From Streptomyces afghaniensis 772 (GTDB taxonomy: Bacteria; Actinomycetota; Actinomycetes; Streptomycetales; Streptomycetaceae): 36,012 nucleotides of DNA. Below the pieces are notes generated by a model. It made no database searches. It saw only the letters and a program-made list of their open reading frames with translations, and was not told the DNA's origin. The position numbers and the translations under genes are program-made. The stretch spans positions 1 through 36,012 of the forward strand of contig KE354481.1 in the NCBI GenBank assembly GCA_000415505.1. The letters are read 5' to 3'. Positions 15,362-24,315 of the stretch are shown one piece after another (position 1 is the stretch's first letter; each line of letters begins with the position of its first letter).

Positions 15362-16360
15362 TCACGCGTCCGAGGAGTGCCCCGGTGTGATCGAGCGTGC
15401 TGGATCGAGCAGGGCGGCGATGTGGTTGACGGCCAGGGCCGCCTCACCGAAGCCGATGGAGATGAGGCTGACCTTGCCGTCGTGGTCGGCGATGTCGCCG
15501 GCCGCGAAGACGCGCTCCCGGTTCGTGCGCATCGTGCGGTCGACGAGGATGCGCCGACGTCGCAGCTCGAGTCCCCACCGTTCGATCGGGCCGAGATCGG
15601 CGATGAAACCGAGCGCGGCGACGACGGACTGGGCGGGCAGGATGATCCGGTCGCCGTCGGAGGACGCGACCACGACCTCCGACACGGCCCCCTCGCCGGA
15701 GACCTTCTCGACCTCGTACGGCGTCAGCACCCGCACCGAGGAAGCGTGTACCTGCTCGACACTGCGCTCGTGGGCCCGGAACCGCGTGCGCCGGTGCACC
15801 AGCGTCACCGACGAGGCGATCGGCTCCAGCGACAGCGCCCAGTCCAGCGCGGAGTCCCCACCGCCGACCACCACGACGTCCTGTCCGGCGAGCTCGTGCA
15901 ACCGCGGTACGAAATACCGCAGCCCCCGGCCGAGGTACTCGGAGCCCACCGGGAGTTCGCGGGGGATGAAGTTGCCGATGCCGCCGCAGACGAGCACCGC
16001 GCCCGCGGTGACGCGCGCGCCGGCGTCGGTGGTGGCGACGATGCCCTCGCCCGTGTCGTCCAGCCGGGTGACCCCGTGCCCGAGCAGGTAGGTGGGGTTC
16101 CACCGCCAGGCCTGCTCGGCCAACCGGTCCACCAGGTCCTGACCTCGGACAGCGGGGAAGCCGGCCACGTCGTAGATGAGTTTCTCGGGGTACAGCGCGG
16201 CGATCTGGCCGCCCACCGCGGGCAGAGCGTCGGCGACCGCCACGCTCAAGCCGCGGAAGCCGGCGTAGTACGCGCCGTACAGCCCGGTCGGGCCGGCGCC
16301 GATGATGAGCAGGTCGACGGAGACTTCGGGGCCGGCTCCCGTGGGCGCGTGGCCGGTCAC
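15362..16360 (-). CDS. Ferredoxin-NADP+ reductase, thioredoxin-reductase-like type
   Basis: A 332-residue FAD protein that moves electrons from NADPH to ferredoxin. It has the FAD motif GAGPTG (residues 21-26), DALPAVGGQIAALYPEK, the NADPH motif VVVGGGDSALDWAL, an ALGF region and the C-terminal FAD site VFAAGDIADHDGK. It lacks the CxxC disulfide of true thioredoxin reductases, which fits type-2 FNR of the YumC class. I chose GTG 16360 because it overlaps the ferredoxin stop as GTGA; longer in-frame sequence belongs to the ferredoxin gene on another frame. It is the reductase of the Rieske oxygenase electron chain. Confidence 0.88.
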   Translation of the reverse strand: MTGHAPTGAGPEVSVDLLIIGAGPTGLYGAYYAGFRGLSVAVADALPAVGGQIAALYPEKLIYDVAGFPAVRGQDLVDRLAEQAWRWNPTYLLGHGVTRLDDTGEGIVATTDAGARVTAGAVLVCGGIGNFIPRELPVGSEYLGRGLRYFVPRLHELAGQDVVVVGGGDSALDWALSLEPIASSVTLVHRRTRFRAHERSVEQVHASSVRVLTPYEVEKVSGEGAVSEVVVASSDGDRIILPAQSVVAALGFIADLGPIERWGLELRRRRILVDRTMRTNRERVFAAGDIADHDGKVSLISIGFGEAALAVNHIAALLDPARSITPGHSSDA

Positions 16361-16671
16361 GCGCCCACCTCCGGGTGGTCGTATCCGACCTGGCCGACCT
16401 TGCGGGCTCCGCCGGGCGAGCCGAGCGGTTCGGTCCCGAGGGTGAAGAACTCGGCGTTGATGCGCTCGAAGTGCTTGCTCTCCTCCGGCAGGTCCTCGTG
16501 ATGGAAGATCGAGATCTGCGGGCAGACGGGTTCGCAGCGCCCGCACTCGACACATTCGTCGGGCTGGATGTAGAGCATCCGGTCGCCCTCATAGATGCAG
16601 TCGGCCGGGCACTCCTCCATGCACGACTTGTCCATGATGTCGACGCAGGCCTGCGTGATGACGTACGGCAC
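16357..16671 (-). CDS. fdxA: 7Fe (3Fe-4S/4Fe-4S) ferredoxin
   Basis: A 104-residue FdxA-type ferredoxin. Cys 9, 17, 21 and 25 and Cys 40, 43, 46 and 50 form the two cluster motifs; the long C-terminal tail ending SPGGARKVG is typical. GTG 16671 (VPYVITQAC) matches the usual family N-terminus and has GAAGGG upstream. The earlier ATG at 16704 lies in the predicted promoter. It is first in a two-gene transcript with the reductase and diverges from the Rieske oxygenase operon, so the two transcripts together encode a three-component oxygenase: reductase, ferredoxin, oxygenase. Confidence 0.9.
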   Translation of the reverse strand: MPYVITQACVDIMDKSCMEECPADCIYEGDRMLYIQPDECVECGRCEPVCPQISIFHHEDLPEESKHFERINAEFFTLGTEPLGSPGGARKVGQVGYDHPEVGA

Positions 16672-16694
16672 GAGCTTGTTGCCCTTCACACGGT

Positions 16695-16723
16695 CGCACA
16701 GCATGCGAGACGGTGTATTTCAA
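16695..16723 (-). promoter_or_regulatory. Promoter/operator of the ferredoxin-reductase transcript
   Basis: Reading leftwards: TTGAAA (16723-16718), 17-bp spacer with ACCGTCTCGCATGC (operator copy, TGCGAGACGGT on the + strand at 16704-16714), then TGTGCG (16700-16695). Placing the start near 16688 supports translation from 16671. Confidence 0.6.
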
Positions 16724-16810
16724 TGTGGAACAGGATGATGGCCGTGCCGGGGCGGGGTGTCAACCGGAAAACGAATGCTTGACACCTTGAGAATGCTGGG
16801 GGACTCTGAT

Positions 16811-16839
16811 GCGACATACGAGATGGCGTCTCATAGCAC
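16811..16839 (+). promoter_or_regulatory. Promoter/operator of the Rieske oxygenase operon
   Basis: GCGACA (16811-16816), 17-bp spacer starting TACGAGATGGCGTCTCA, then TAGCAC (16834-16839). The spacer holds the most symmetrical copy of the motif: TACGAGA, five bases, TCTCATA. Layout is nearly the same as at 8722-8750. A second TTGACA (16779-16784) lies further upstream without a good -10 partner. Confidence 0.75.
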
Positions 16840-16876
16840 GCCACTCGGGTCGGGACTTGTGAGAGGCAAACTCCCC

Positions 16877-18229
16877 ATGGGAAGCAACCCCCGGACCGTC
16901 CCAGCGCCGATGATCGTCGAGGACTGGGACCAGCTCACCTTCCGGGTCAACCGCGAGGCCTACCGAAGCGCGGAAATCTTCGCCCGGGAACGCGGCTGGG
17001 TGTGGATGCACACCTGGCTCTACCTCGGGCACGAGACCGAGATCCCCAACCCCAACGACTTCAAGGTCCGCACCCTCGGCGGCCGGCCGCTGATCTTCTG
17101 CCGAGACAGCGCCGGCGAAGTGCACGCGTTCCTGAACTCCTGTCCGCACCGCGGCACCGTGCTGTGCCGCGAAAATGAGGGTTCGACCAGGCTCTTCCAG
17201 TGCTTTTACCACGCCTGGACGTTCCGCAACAACGGCGAGGTCGCCGCGATCCCCGACGCCGGGGCGTACGAGTCGAGCGACGAGTTCCGGGCGTCGATGG
17301 GGCTGCGCGGCGTGCCGCGCCTGGAGACCCACGAGGGGTTCGTCTTCGTCTCCTTCGACCCCGACGTCCCGCCGCTGCTCGACTACCTCGGCGACGCGGC
17401 CGACTACATGACGATGATCCAGCAGCAGCACGCCGGCGGCATGACCACCCTGCCCGGCACACAGCTCTACAGCGTGCGCGGCAACTGGAAACTCGCCGTC
17501 GAGAACGCCATGGACGGCTACCACTTCGCCCCGACGCACAACACGTTCGTGGGCTACCTGCGCGAGAGCGGCTACGCCGTCACCGACGACAACCAGTACG
17601 CGTACAACCTCGGCAACGGCCACGGACTGCTGGTCCTGACCGGGCACGGCGGACGCATCAGCATGATCTGGGAACCGCGCTTCGGTGAGGACGAGCGGGT
17701 CCGCACCGAGGCCCACCGAGCGGAGATGACACAGCGGCTGGGGGAGGAGCGGGCGCACTACGTGGCCGACGAGAGTCACATCCTGTTCGTCTTCCCGAAC
17801 CTGCTGCTGTTCGACATCGAGGGCCTGTCGATCCGGCAGCTGGAGCCCGTGGCACCCGACCAGACCGACGTGCGTGCCTGGCAACTGGTCCCGCGCGAGG
17901 AGGACCCGGACACGCGCGCCCTGCGCATGAAGACGGTCGTCAGCTTCGTCGGCCCGGGCGGACTCGCGACGCCGGACGACATCGAGGCGTACGAGGCGGT
18001 CCAGCGCGGCATCCAGGCCACGGCGGGCACCACCGCACCCGAGCTGGACTACAGCGACATGTCACGCGGCATGGCCGACGAGGTCAAGGGTGTCCAGGGC
18101 AGATCGATCGACGAGGGCGCGATGCGGGGCTTCTGGCGGCAATGGGTCGAAGCCACCGGGCTCGACGACGGCCTCGAGATCCACGGCGAGCGACCGGCGT
18201 CCTTCCTGGCAGGGAGGGACGTGCGATGA
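16877..18229 (+). CDS. Rieske aromatic-ring-hydroxylating oxygenase, alpha subunit
   Basis: Catalytic subunit, 450 residues, of a Rieske non-haem iron oxygenase that adds oxygen to an aromatic or related substrate. The [2Fe-2S] ligands are C89, H91, C109 and H112 (SCPHRGTV ... CFYHAW). The active-site iron is held by H216 and H221 in DGYHFAPTH, with D213 as the electron-bridging residue; the C-terminal Asp ligand region (about 350) is present. ATG 16877 is preceded by GAGAGG; in-frame sequence back to 16757 crosses the promoter and is not coding. A beta subunit follows with a 4-base overlap, as in alpha3-beta3 enzymes. Substrate unknown. Confidence 0.93.
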   Translation: MGSNPRTVPAPMIVEDWDQLTFRVNREAYRSAEIFARERGWVWMHTWLYLGHETEIPNPNDFKVRTLGGRPLIFCRDSAGEVHAFLNSCPHRGTVLCRENEGSTRLFQCFYHAWTFRNNGEVAAIPDAGAYESSDEFRASMGLRGVPRLETHEGFVFVSFDPDVPPLLDYLGDAADYMTMIQQQHAGGMTTLPGTQLYSVRGNWKLAVENAMDGYHFAPTHNTFVGYLRESGYAVTDDNQYAYNLGNGHGLLVLTGHGGRISMIWEPRFGEDERVRTEAHRAEMTQRLGEERAHYVADESHILFVFPNLLLFDIEGLSIRQLEPVAPDQTDVRAWQLVPREEDPDTRALRMKTVVSFVGPGGLATPDDIEAYEAVQRGIQATAGTTAPELDYSDMSRGMADEVKGVQGRSIDEGAMRGFWRQWVEATGLDDGLEIHGERPASFLAGRDVR

Positions 18230-18750
18230 CAACGATCAGCAACCGCGGCCTGGTCCGGTGCGCGGGACGCACCGTCACCAGGCCGGAGGTGGAGGACTTC
18301 CTCTACGCCGAGGCGGACATCCTCGACCACTGGGACTACGACAGCTGGCTGGCCCTCTTCGAGCCCGGAGCCCGCTACGAGATCCCGACCACCGACTACC
18401 GTCCCGGCTGGTCCCCGCACGAGACCGGATCGTTCGTCGACGACGACTGGGACCTGCTGAACGCGCGGGTCAAGCGACTGAAGTCCCGCAAGGCACATGC
18501 CGAGAACCCGCACTCGCGCACGCACCGGCTGGTGTCCAATGTGCGGCTGTCCGAGGAGTCGGAGGACTCCTTCCGGGTGGCGGCGTCCTTCGTGGTGCAC
18601 CGTGCCCGCGACGGGCACTTCGACGCCTACGTCGGGTGGTACGACCATCTGCTGGTGCCGACCGAGGACGGACTGCGTTTCCGGTCGCGGCGCTCGATCC
18701 TCGGCCACGAGTCGCTGGCGGCAGGCGCCCGGCTCAGCTTCATCCTCTAG
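18226..18750 (+). CDS. Ring-hydroxylating oxygenase, beta subunit
   Basis: The 174-residue small structural subunit (NTF2-like fold) of the Rieske oxygenase. It contains EVEDFLYAEADILDHWDYDSWLALFEPGARYEIP near the start and HRLVSNVRL ... YDHLLVPTEDGLRFRSRRSIL later, as usual in this family. ATG 18226 overlaps the alpha stop (ATGA) and GGGAGG lies 9 bases upstream, so the subunits are translationally coupled. Confidence 0.92.
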   Translation: MTTISNRGLVRCAGRTVTRPEVEDFLYAEADILDHWDYDSWLALFEPGARYEIPTTDYRPGWSPHETGSFVDDDWDLLNARVKRLKSRKAHAENPHSRTHRLVSNVRLSEESEDSFRVAASFVVHRARDGHFDAYVGWYDHLLVPTEDGLRFRSRRSILGHESLAAGARLSFIL

Positions 18751-18771
18751 CCGGCGACGGAAGGCGATCCG

Positions 18772-19983
18772 ATGATCCGACACACCCTGTCCTTCCGTTT
18801 CGCCGACGGAGTCGACGAGGCCACGCGGGAGTCCGTGCTGGCCGAGCTGCGCACCTTCCCGGACCGGTACCCGGCCATGTGCGGCTTCGTCCTCGGCGAG
18901 AACATCAGCACCCGCGACCAGACCTTCACCCACACCATGGCCGTCGACTTCGACAGTCAGGACGACCTGCTCGCCTATCTCGGCAGCGAGTCACACGAGA
19001 GCTTCGTGCGCACACGCTGGCGGCCGGTCATCGCCCAACAGGCCATCACCTCGTTCGAGTTCGCCGAGCGCCCCTCGCTCGCTGCAGGAAGGACACCGCC
19101 GGTGAGCACCCGCCCGCACGGCCCGTACGGCATGGAGTACGCCCGGATCGAAGTTCCGGACATGCAGGCCACGATCGACTTCCTCGAGTACCACGTCGGA
19201 CTGCAGCTGGAGCAGCGTACGGACGAGTACGCCTACCTGCGCGCCGACATCGAGCATCACGCGATCGAACTGATCCACGCCCCCGAGCGCACCGACGGCT
19301 GGACGACCGCGATCGGCTACAGCGTCGAGAGCGAGGAGGTCCTCGAACAGCTGCACAAGAGCGTGCTCGACGCCGGACTCGAAGTGCTCGAACTGCAGGA
19401 GCGACAGAAGGCGCTGTGCGACAACGGCTTCGCGGTGAAGGACCCCGACGGCCTCATCGTCGAGCTGTTCACCGAGTTCCAGGAGTACGCCGAGCCGCCG
19501 CACATCGAGATCCGGCCGCTCGACCTGGTGCACCCCTTCATCGCCACCGCGAAGTTCGAGGAAACGGTGGACTTCTACCAGAACGTCCTGCGGTTCCGGC
19601 CCTCGGACCACGTCGTCGGCTCGACCACGTTCTTCCGCGGCGAGGACCGCTACCACCACAGCCTCGCGATCCAGAACAACAAGGAGCACTTCACCGCGCA
19701 CCTGTGCTTCGCGATGAAGAGCCTCGACCACGTCATGCGGATGCGCGCCCGCGCGCTGTACAAGGGCGCGCCGATCGCCTCGGACATCGTCAACCACTCG
19801 GCGTCGACGTCGATCGCGTTCTACCTGCACGACCCCCGCTTCGGCCCGCGTTACGAACTGTGTGACAGGCACCGGGTGTTCACGCCGGAGGAGCACGAGA
19901 CGCACCGGCCCCGCCGGATGCCGGCCGACCCGCGCAACATCGACGTGTGGCGTCCGGCTTCCGACGACTGGGGACGTTTTTGA
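18772..19983 (+). CDS. Dabb-VOC fusion, probable extradiol-type ring-cleavage dioxygenase
   Basis: A 403-residue fusion. Residues 1-100 form a Dabb (stress-responsive ferredoxin-like barrel) domain, starting MIRHTLSFRF. Residues 119-375 form two VOC modules like a type I extradiol dioxygenase. The C-terminal module has a 2-His-1-Glu metal site: H254 (LVHPF), H310 (TAHLCF) and E362 (RYELC). The N-terminal module lacks the first His, as in structural modules. The linker contains an in-frame ribosome site (AGGAAGGA, 19085-19092) and GTG at 19102, so the VOC part may also be made alone. It follows the Rieske subunits by 21 bp, consistent with cleavage of their diol product. Confidence 0.85.
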   Translation: MIRHTLSFRFADGVDEATRESVLAELRTFPDRYPAMCGFVLGENISTRDQTFTHTMAVDFDSQDDLLAYLGSESHESFVRTRWRPVIAQQAITSFEFAERPSLAAGRTPPVSTRPHGPYGMEYARIEVPDMQATIDFLEYHVGLQLEQRTDEYAYLRADIEHHAIELIHAPERTDGWTTAIGYSVESEEVLEQLHKSVLDAGLEVLELQERQKALCDNGFAVKDPDGLIVELFTEFQEYAEPPHIEIRPLDLVHPFIATAKFEETVDFYQNVLRFRPSDHVVGSTTFFRGEDRYHHSLAIQNNKEHFTAHLCFAMKSLDHVMRMRARALYKGAPIASDIVNHSASTSIAFYLHDPRFGPRYELCDRHRVFTPEEHETHRPRRMPADPRNIDVWRPASDDWGRF

Positions 19984-21140
19984 GACAGCAGTTGCTCGAC
20001 GTCCTGCACCTGCTCGATGCGCTCCCCGCCCCACGTGGCGGGGAGCGCACGGCGGCCCACCGGTTGCGCGCCTGGTGCGCCGAGCGGTGGCCGCACGTCG
20101 AGTGGCAGGTGCTGGAGCACGGCTCCGCGGGCGGCAGCCTGGTCGCTGACCACGGAGCCGGGCCGCTGCTCTACTCCCACCTCGACACCTCGCTGGACGA
20201 GCAAGGTGCGGCCACCCGGCTCGTCACCGGCGACGACGCGCCCGTCGGTCCGCTGACTGTCGACGGCGACAGGGTGACCGGCTTCGGCCTCGGGGTCGCC
20301 CGCGGGCCCGCGGCCGCCGCACTGGTCGCCTTCGCCGAGGCGGGTGCCGGGCGGCTCCTGCTCGCGGGCTCCGGGACGCACCGCCGCACGAGCGGGAGCA
20401 CCGGTCTTGAGGCATACATCGACGCCTACCCGCTGCCGCCCTCGGCGATCGTGGCCAAGTGCGGCCCGCCGACGCTGCTGTGGCACGAGCCGGGCGCGTT
20501 CTACCTGACCGTCCGGGTGACCGGACGCTCCGGGGCCGCGATGGTGGCGGAATCCGCCACGCCACCCGGGGGAGTCGTCGCTCAGGCCGGCGTCGTCCTG
20601 GACGAACTGGCACGCTGGCGCACGGCCTATCTGGCCGCCGATCCCAGGGCGGGGCAGACCGGCCGGGCGTGCGGCATCGGAGCGATCAGTGGGGGATGGC
20701 CGGACAAGCCGGACCTGCTGCCGGCCCAACTGCGGGTCGATCTGTACGTCGTCGTCGGTGACCAGGCGGAGCCGAAGACGCTGGCGGCCGAACTGACCGA
20801 CCGGCTGCGGGCGCGGTGCGCCGCGTCGGACTTGCGTGATTGCGACATCGACGTGGAGGCCGAGCCGGTCGCGTCCGCCGCGGCCACGCCGGCCGACGCC
20901 CCGGTGGTGACGGCCGCCCGAGCGGCCTGGCTCGACGAGTTCGGTACGCAGCCGCCGCCGATCACCGGATGGACGGGCTCGACCGACGGCGTCGTCCTGC
21001 GCGCTCGCGGCGTCGACACCGTGCGCCTCGGCCCGAGGGCGAGGCCGGACACCGACGAACCGCGTCGCGATGCCCTGTCGTTGACGGATCTGACCGCCTT
21101 CGCGCGCATGTACCGAAAGCTTTTGACCGAACCGGGCTAG
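19980..21140 (+). CDS. M20-family-like protein without metal ligands
   Basis: A 386-residue protein with the M20 (ArgE/DapE/CPG2) layout. H67 and D69 of the first motif are kept (LLYSHLDTSLDE). However, the second motif reads GLGVARG, with Ala107 and Arg108 where the bridging Asp and Lys belong. The Glu-Glu pair is replaced by GSGTHRRTSG, and the C-terminal His (usually just before DE) is missing from RARPDTDEPRR. It is therefore unlikely to be a normal two-zinc peptidase. It may be a mono-metal enzyme or a binding protein. Start TTG 19980 overlaps the previous stop as TTGA; ATG 19947 is an alternative. Confidence 0.75.
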   Translation: MRQQLLDVLHLLDALPAPRGGERTAAHRLRAWCAERWPHVEWQVLEHGSAGGSLVADHGAGPLLYSHLDTSLDEQGAATRLVTGDDAPVGPLTVDGDRVTGFGLGVARGPAAAALVAFAEAGAGRLLLAGSGTHRRTSGSTGLEAYIDAYPLPPSAIVAKCGPPTLLWHEPGAFYLTVRVTGRSGAAMVAESATPPGGVVAQAGVVLDELARWRTAYLAADPRAGQTGRACGIGAISGGWPDKPDLLPAQLRVDLYVVVGDQAEPKTLAAELTDRLRARCAASDLRDCDIDVEAEPVASAAATPADAPVVTAARAAWLDEFGTQPPPITGWTGSTDGVVLRARGVDTVRLGPRARPDTDEPRRDALSLTDLTAFARMYRKLLTEPG

Positions 21141-21196
21141 CCCGGGCGGTTGCCGACGGTGGACCCAGGGAGTCGCGCGATGCCGAGACCATACGT

Positions 21197-21212
21197 AGGG
21201 CACGGATGCCCT
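21197..21212. other. Small stem-loop just before the CoA-transferase ribosome site
   Basis: AGGGCA-CGGA-TGCCCT forms a 6-bp stem directly before AAAGGAAG. It could affect translation of the CoA-transferase A subunit, or be chance. The gap between the M20-like gene and this one is 92 bp, with no operator copy, so the CoA-transferase genes may simply be read through. Confidence 0.3.
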
Positions 21213-21232
21213 GAAAGGAAGTGGACGGGCCG

Positions 21233-22008
21233 ATGGACAAAGTCATCGCCTCAGCCTCCGAAGCCGTGGCGGACGTCCCTGACGGGGCCTCCCTGACAGT
21301 CGGCGGTTTCGGTTTGAGCGGGGTCCCGGACATCTTGATCCAGGCCCTGTACGACGCCGGTGTGACAGGACTGAACGTGTTCTCGAACAACTGCGGCGCT
21401 CTGGACTCCGGTCTCGCCGTGCTCCTCGCCGCAGGCCGGATCGCCCGGGTGACCGGCAGCTACATCGGCGGCAACCAGGAGTTCGCCCGTCAGTACCTGG
21501 GCGGCGAGATCGAGCTGGAGCTGATCCCCCAGGGCACGCTCGCCGAGCGACTACGGGCCGGGGGCTGCGGCATACCGGCCTTCTACACCCCGGCCGGCGT
21601 CGGCACCCTGGTGGCCGACGGCGGCCTGCCGTGGCGGTACGACGGTGACGGCGGCATCGCCGTCGCCTCACCGCCCAAGGAGGTCCGCGAGTTCGCAGGC
21701 GGGGACTACGTCCTGGAGCACGGGATCACCACCGACTTCGCCCTGGTGCGGGCGGCGAAGGGGGACCGCCACGGCAACCTGGTGTTCGGCAAGTCCGCCC
21801 GCAACTTCAACCCGCTGGCGGCCATGGCCGGCCGCATCACGATCGCCGAGGTCGAGGAGTTGGTCGAGCCGGGCGGCATCGACCCGGACCAGGTGCATCT
21901 GCCCGGCATCTTCGTGCAGCGGGTGGTGGCCCTCAGCCCCGAGCAGGCCGCCGACAAGAAGATCGAGAAGCTGACAGCCGTCCCCAGGGACCGGGAGGTG
22001 CGGGCCTG

Positions 22009-22009
<1 letters not shown>
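21233..22009 (+). CDS. 3-oxoacid CoA-transferase, subunit A
   Basis: A 258-residue A subunit of a family I CoA-transferase, which activates a 3-oxoacid (3-oxoadipate or acetoacetate) with CoA from succinyl-CoA. It has [50 protein letters not shown] and [11 protein letters not shown], all typical. ATG 21233 fits AAAGGAAG upstream; GTG 21221 sits right on that site and is unlikely. Both PcaI (3-oxoadipate) and ScoA (acetoacetate) match at this level; aromatic context slightly favours the former. Confidence 0.9.
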
Positions 22010-22656
<647 letters not shown>

Positions 22657-22704
22657 CCCTGCTGAACATGTACGTCGCCGATGCTGTCGGCACCCCGGTC
22701 CCTG

Positions 22705-22741
22705 GTACGGCGGCGCGCTGCCCGTAGGCGCGCCGCCGTAC
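22705..22741. terminator. Hairpin terminator after CoA-transferase genes
   Basis: A perfect 14-bp stem (GTACGGCGGCGCGC and its complement) with a 9-base loop, followed by GTTTGG. Confidence 0.9.
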
Positions 22742-22854
22742 GTTTGGGCAGACAACCGCCGCAGCCCTGCGTCGGCATGGCTGCGGCGTTGGGGAAACTG
22801 TCTGGTGGTGCGCGACGGCGTCAGTACGGCCGCTCAGGCGCGCCTTGCTGTGCA

Positions 22855-22895
22855 CCACCCGCACCGGCCGTCAGCGTGAGGGCCGGTGCGGGTGG
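22855..22895. terminator. Hairpin terminator after the TauD/TfdA gene
   Basis: A perfect 15-bp stem (CCACCCGCACCGGCC and its complement) around an 11-base loop, 5 bp beyond the minus-strand dioxygenase stop. With the hairpin at 22705 it forms a two-sided barrier between convergent operons. Confidence 0.88.
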
Positions 22896-22900
22896 CGGTG

Positions 22901-23974
22901 TCACACTCCCCAGTCGTCGTTGACGGTGACCGCGTCGCCGATACGGAACCGGCCGCCAGGCACCAGCGGCGTCGTGGGCTCACCCAACTCGACGACGTGC
23001 TTGCCGAACTTGGGAGCCAGCGGGCGGCCGACGTCCCGCTTGAGCCACAGGCGCAGCAGGTGCCGACGGCGCTCCGGCTCCGGGTGGTCGACATAGCTGG
23101 TGCGTGAGTGCAGCGCGGCGTAGTTGAGCAGCCACTGCACGTCCCCCGGCTGGAAATCCATGTCGATCGGCAGGCCCGGCTCCTGTGAGATCTCGTCGAA
23201 GAGGTTGATGGCCGCGACCTGGTCGGGCGTCAGTTGCGGGACACCGGGGTACTCCTGGGCGCTGAAGATCATCGAGTTGCCCGCGTAGGTGCTGAAGACC
23301 CCGTCGACGTAGCCGATGATCGGCGAGGTGTAGGTCAGTTCCGGAGAGTCGGGGTCCTGACGCCGCCAGTCCCAGTGGTACGTGTCGAAGAGCCGAGGAG
23401 CGAGGTCCGGCCGGCGGCGCAGCATCTCGTTGTAGATCGTGGTTCCGCTGACCAGGCTGGAGGCTCCACCCTCCTTGGCGCCGCGCAGGCACATGAGGGC
23501 GACGACGTCCGAGCTGTCCGAGTGGAACGGCAGCCGGTCCCGCACTCGGGAGGGCAGAGCCCCCTCGTCGGACAACGTCTTGTTCGACGTGGCGATCACG
23601 TGGTCGAGCAGGTCTCCACGCTGGTTCTGCCCGATCGGCTGGCCCAGGTGCAGTCCCATGACGAAGAAGATGGCGGCTGCCATGGCGTCGCCGTACTCCT
23701 CGGTGCGCAGGCCGCGCACCAGGACGAAGCCGCGTCCGGCGTCCATCTGGGCCGCGCACTCCTCGTTGAGTGCGCGGCAGGCGTCGAACGGGTAGTCGGC
23801 GGCGGTGACGGTGCGCAGGTCGGGGTTCTCGGCGACGAAGCGCCGTCCCAGTGCCTCAAGCTCAGCCCGCTCGGCGTCGCTGAGCACGTAGATCCATTCG
23901 GTGGACCTCGACAGCTCGTCGCCGCGCCAGGCGGACGGTCCGGAGATCGGCTGAAGGCCGACAGTGGTGGTCAT
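22901..23974 (-). CDS. TauD/TfdA-family 2-oxoglutarate-dependent dioxygenase
   Basis: A 357-residue Fe(II)/2-oxoglutarate oxygenase with the double-stranded beta-helix core. The iron triad is H151 and D153 (FHSDSSD) with H289 (ALHSRTSY); the 2-oxoglutarate-binding Arg is in RRRHLLRLW. The length and the FVLVRGL ... QPIGQNQRGDLLDHV stretch fit the larger clavaminate-synthase-like branch. ATG 23974 (MTTTVGLQ) has GAGGAGC upstream; the in-frame extension to 24088 looks non-coding. It may hydroxylate a substrate or remove a side group before ring attack. It is transcribed towards the CoA-transferase operon, probably from the motif-bearing promoter at 24287-24315. Confidence 0.9.
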   Translation of the reverse strand: MTTTVGLQPISGPSAWRGDELSRSTEWIYVLSDAERAELEALGRRFVAENPDLRTVTAADYPFDACRALNEECAAQMDAGRGFVLVRGLRTEEYGDAMAAAIFFVMGLHLGQPIGQNQRGDLLDHVIATSNKTLSDEGALPSRVRDRLPFHSDSSDVVALMCLRGAKEGGASSLVSGTTIYNEMLRRRPDLAPRLFDTYHWDWRRQDPDSPELTYTSPIIGYVDGVFSTYAGNSMIFSAQEYPGVPQLTPDQVAAINLFDEISQEPGLPIDMDFQPGDVQWLLNYAALHSRTSYVDHPEPERRRHLLRLWLKRDVGRPLAPKFGKHVVELGEPTTPLVPGGRFRIGDAVTVNDDWGV

Positions 23975-24053
23975 GGTGATGCGCTCCTCGAAAATGCGGT
24001 GAAAGCCCGTGGGCGAAGACCCGACGGAAGACGAAGATCTCGGTGCGGCGGGT

Positions 24054-24074
24054 GTTCGTCGCTCGGCGACGAAC
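24054..24074. other. Hairpin between the small gene and the dioxygenase gene
   Basis: GTTCGTCGC-TCG-GCGACGAAC, a perfect 9-bp stem with a 3-base loop, in the 115-bp gap between the 46-codon frame and the dioxygenase. It could reduce read-through or protect RNA. Confidence 0.4.
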
Positions 24075-24088
24075 GGCACCCGGAACAC

Positions 24089-24229
24089 TCAGAACGGGGT
24101 CTGAGGCTCGCCGGCGGCCGTACCGGGGCGCAGTCCTTCCCGGGGCGGGAAGTAACTGAGCGGCTCGTCATAGGTCCGGCGGCCAGCGCACGACACGAGC
24201 AGAACGCCGATCAGGGCGACTGTCTCCAT
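24089..24229 (-). CDS. Small 46-residue protein upstream of the dioxygenase
   Basis: A short frame with ATG 24229 and AAAGGA 12 bases upstream. The product starts METVALIGVLLVSCAG, a short hydrophobic helix with a lipobox-like LVSC, and then a Pro-rich polar tail (YFPPREGLRP ... QTPF). It is first in the transcript from the motif-bearing promoter and runs in the same direction as the dioxygenase. I do not recognise it. It might be a small membrane or lipid-anchored protein, or a leader peptide. The good ribosome site and position support it; the short length argues for caution. Confidence 0.45.
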   Translation of the reverse strand: METVALIGVLLVSCAGRRTYDEPLSYFPPREGLRPGTAAGEPQTPF

Positions 24230-24286
24230 GCTGGTTCCGTCCTTTCGAGAAGTGCCTCAACCATAAGTGAGGGCAGAATGCGAGTC

Positions 24287-24315
24287 AATGGACGTGACGC
24301 CGTCTCGTATTGCAG
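24287..24315 (-). promoter_or_regulatory. Promoter/operator of the small-protein/dioxygenase transcript
   Basis: Reading leftwards: CTGCAA (24315-24310), 17-bp spacer starting TACGAGACGGC (complement GCCGTCTCGTATT at 24299-24311), then TCCATT (24292-24287). It is the right-most operator copy found, so it marks the likely border of the regulon. Confidence 0.6.
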
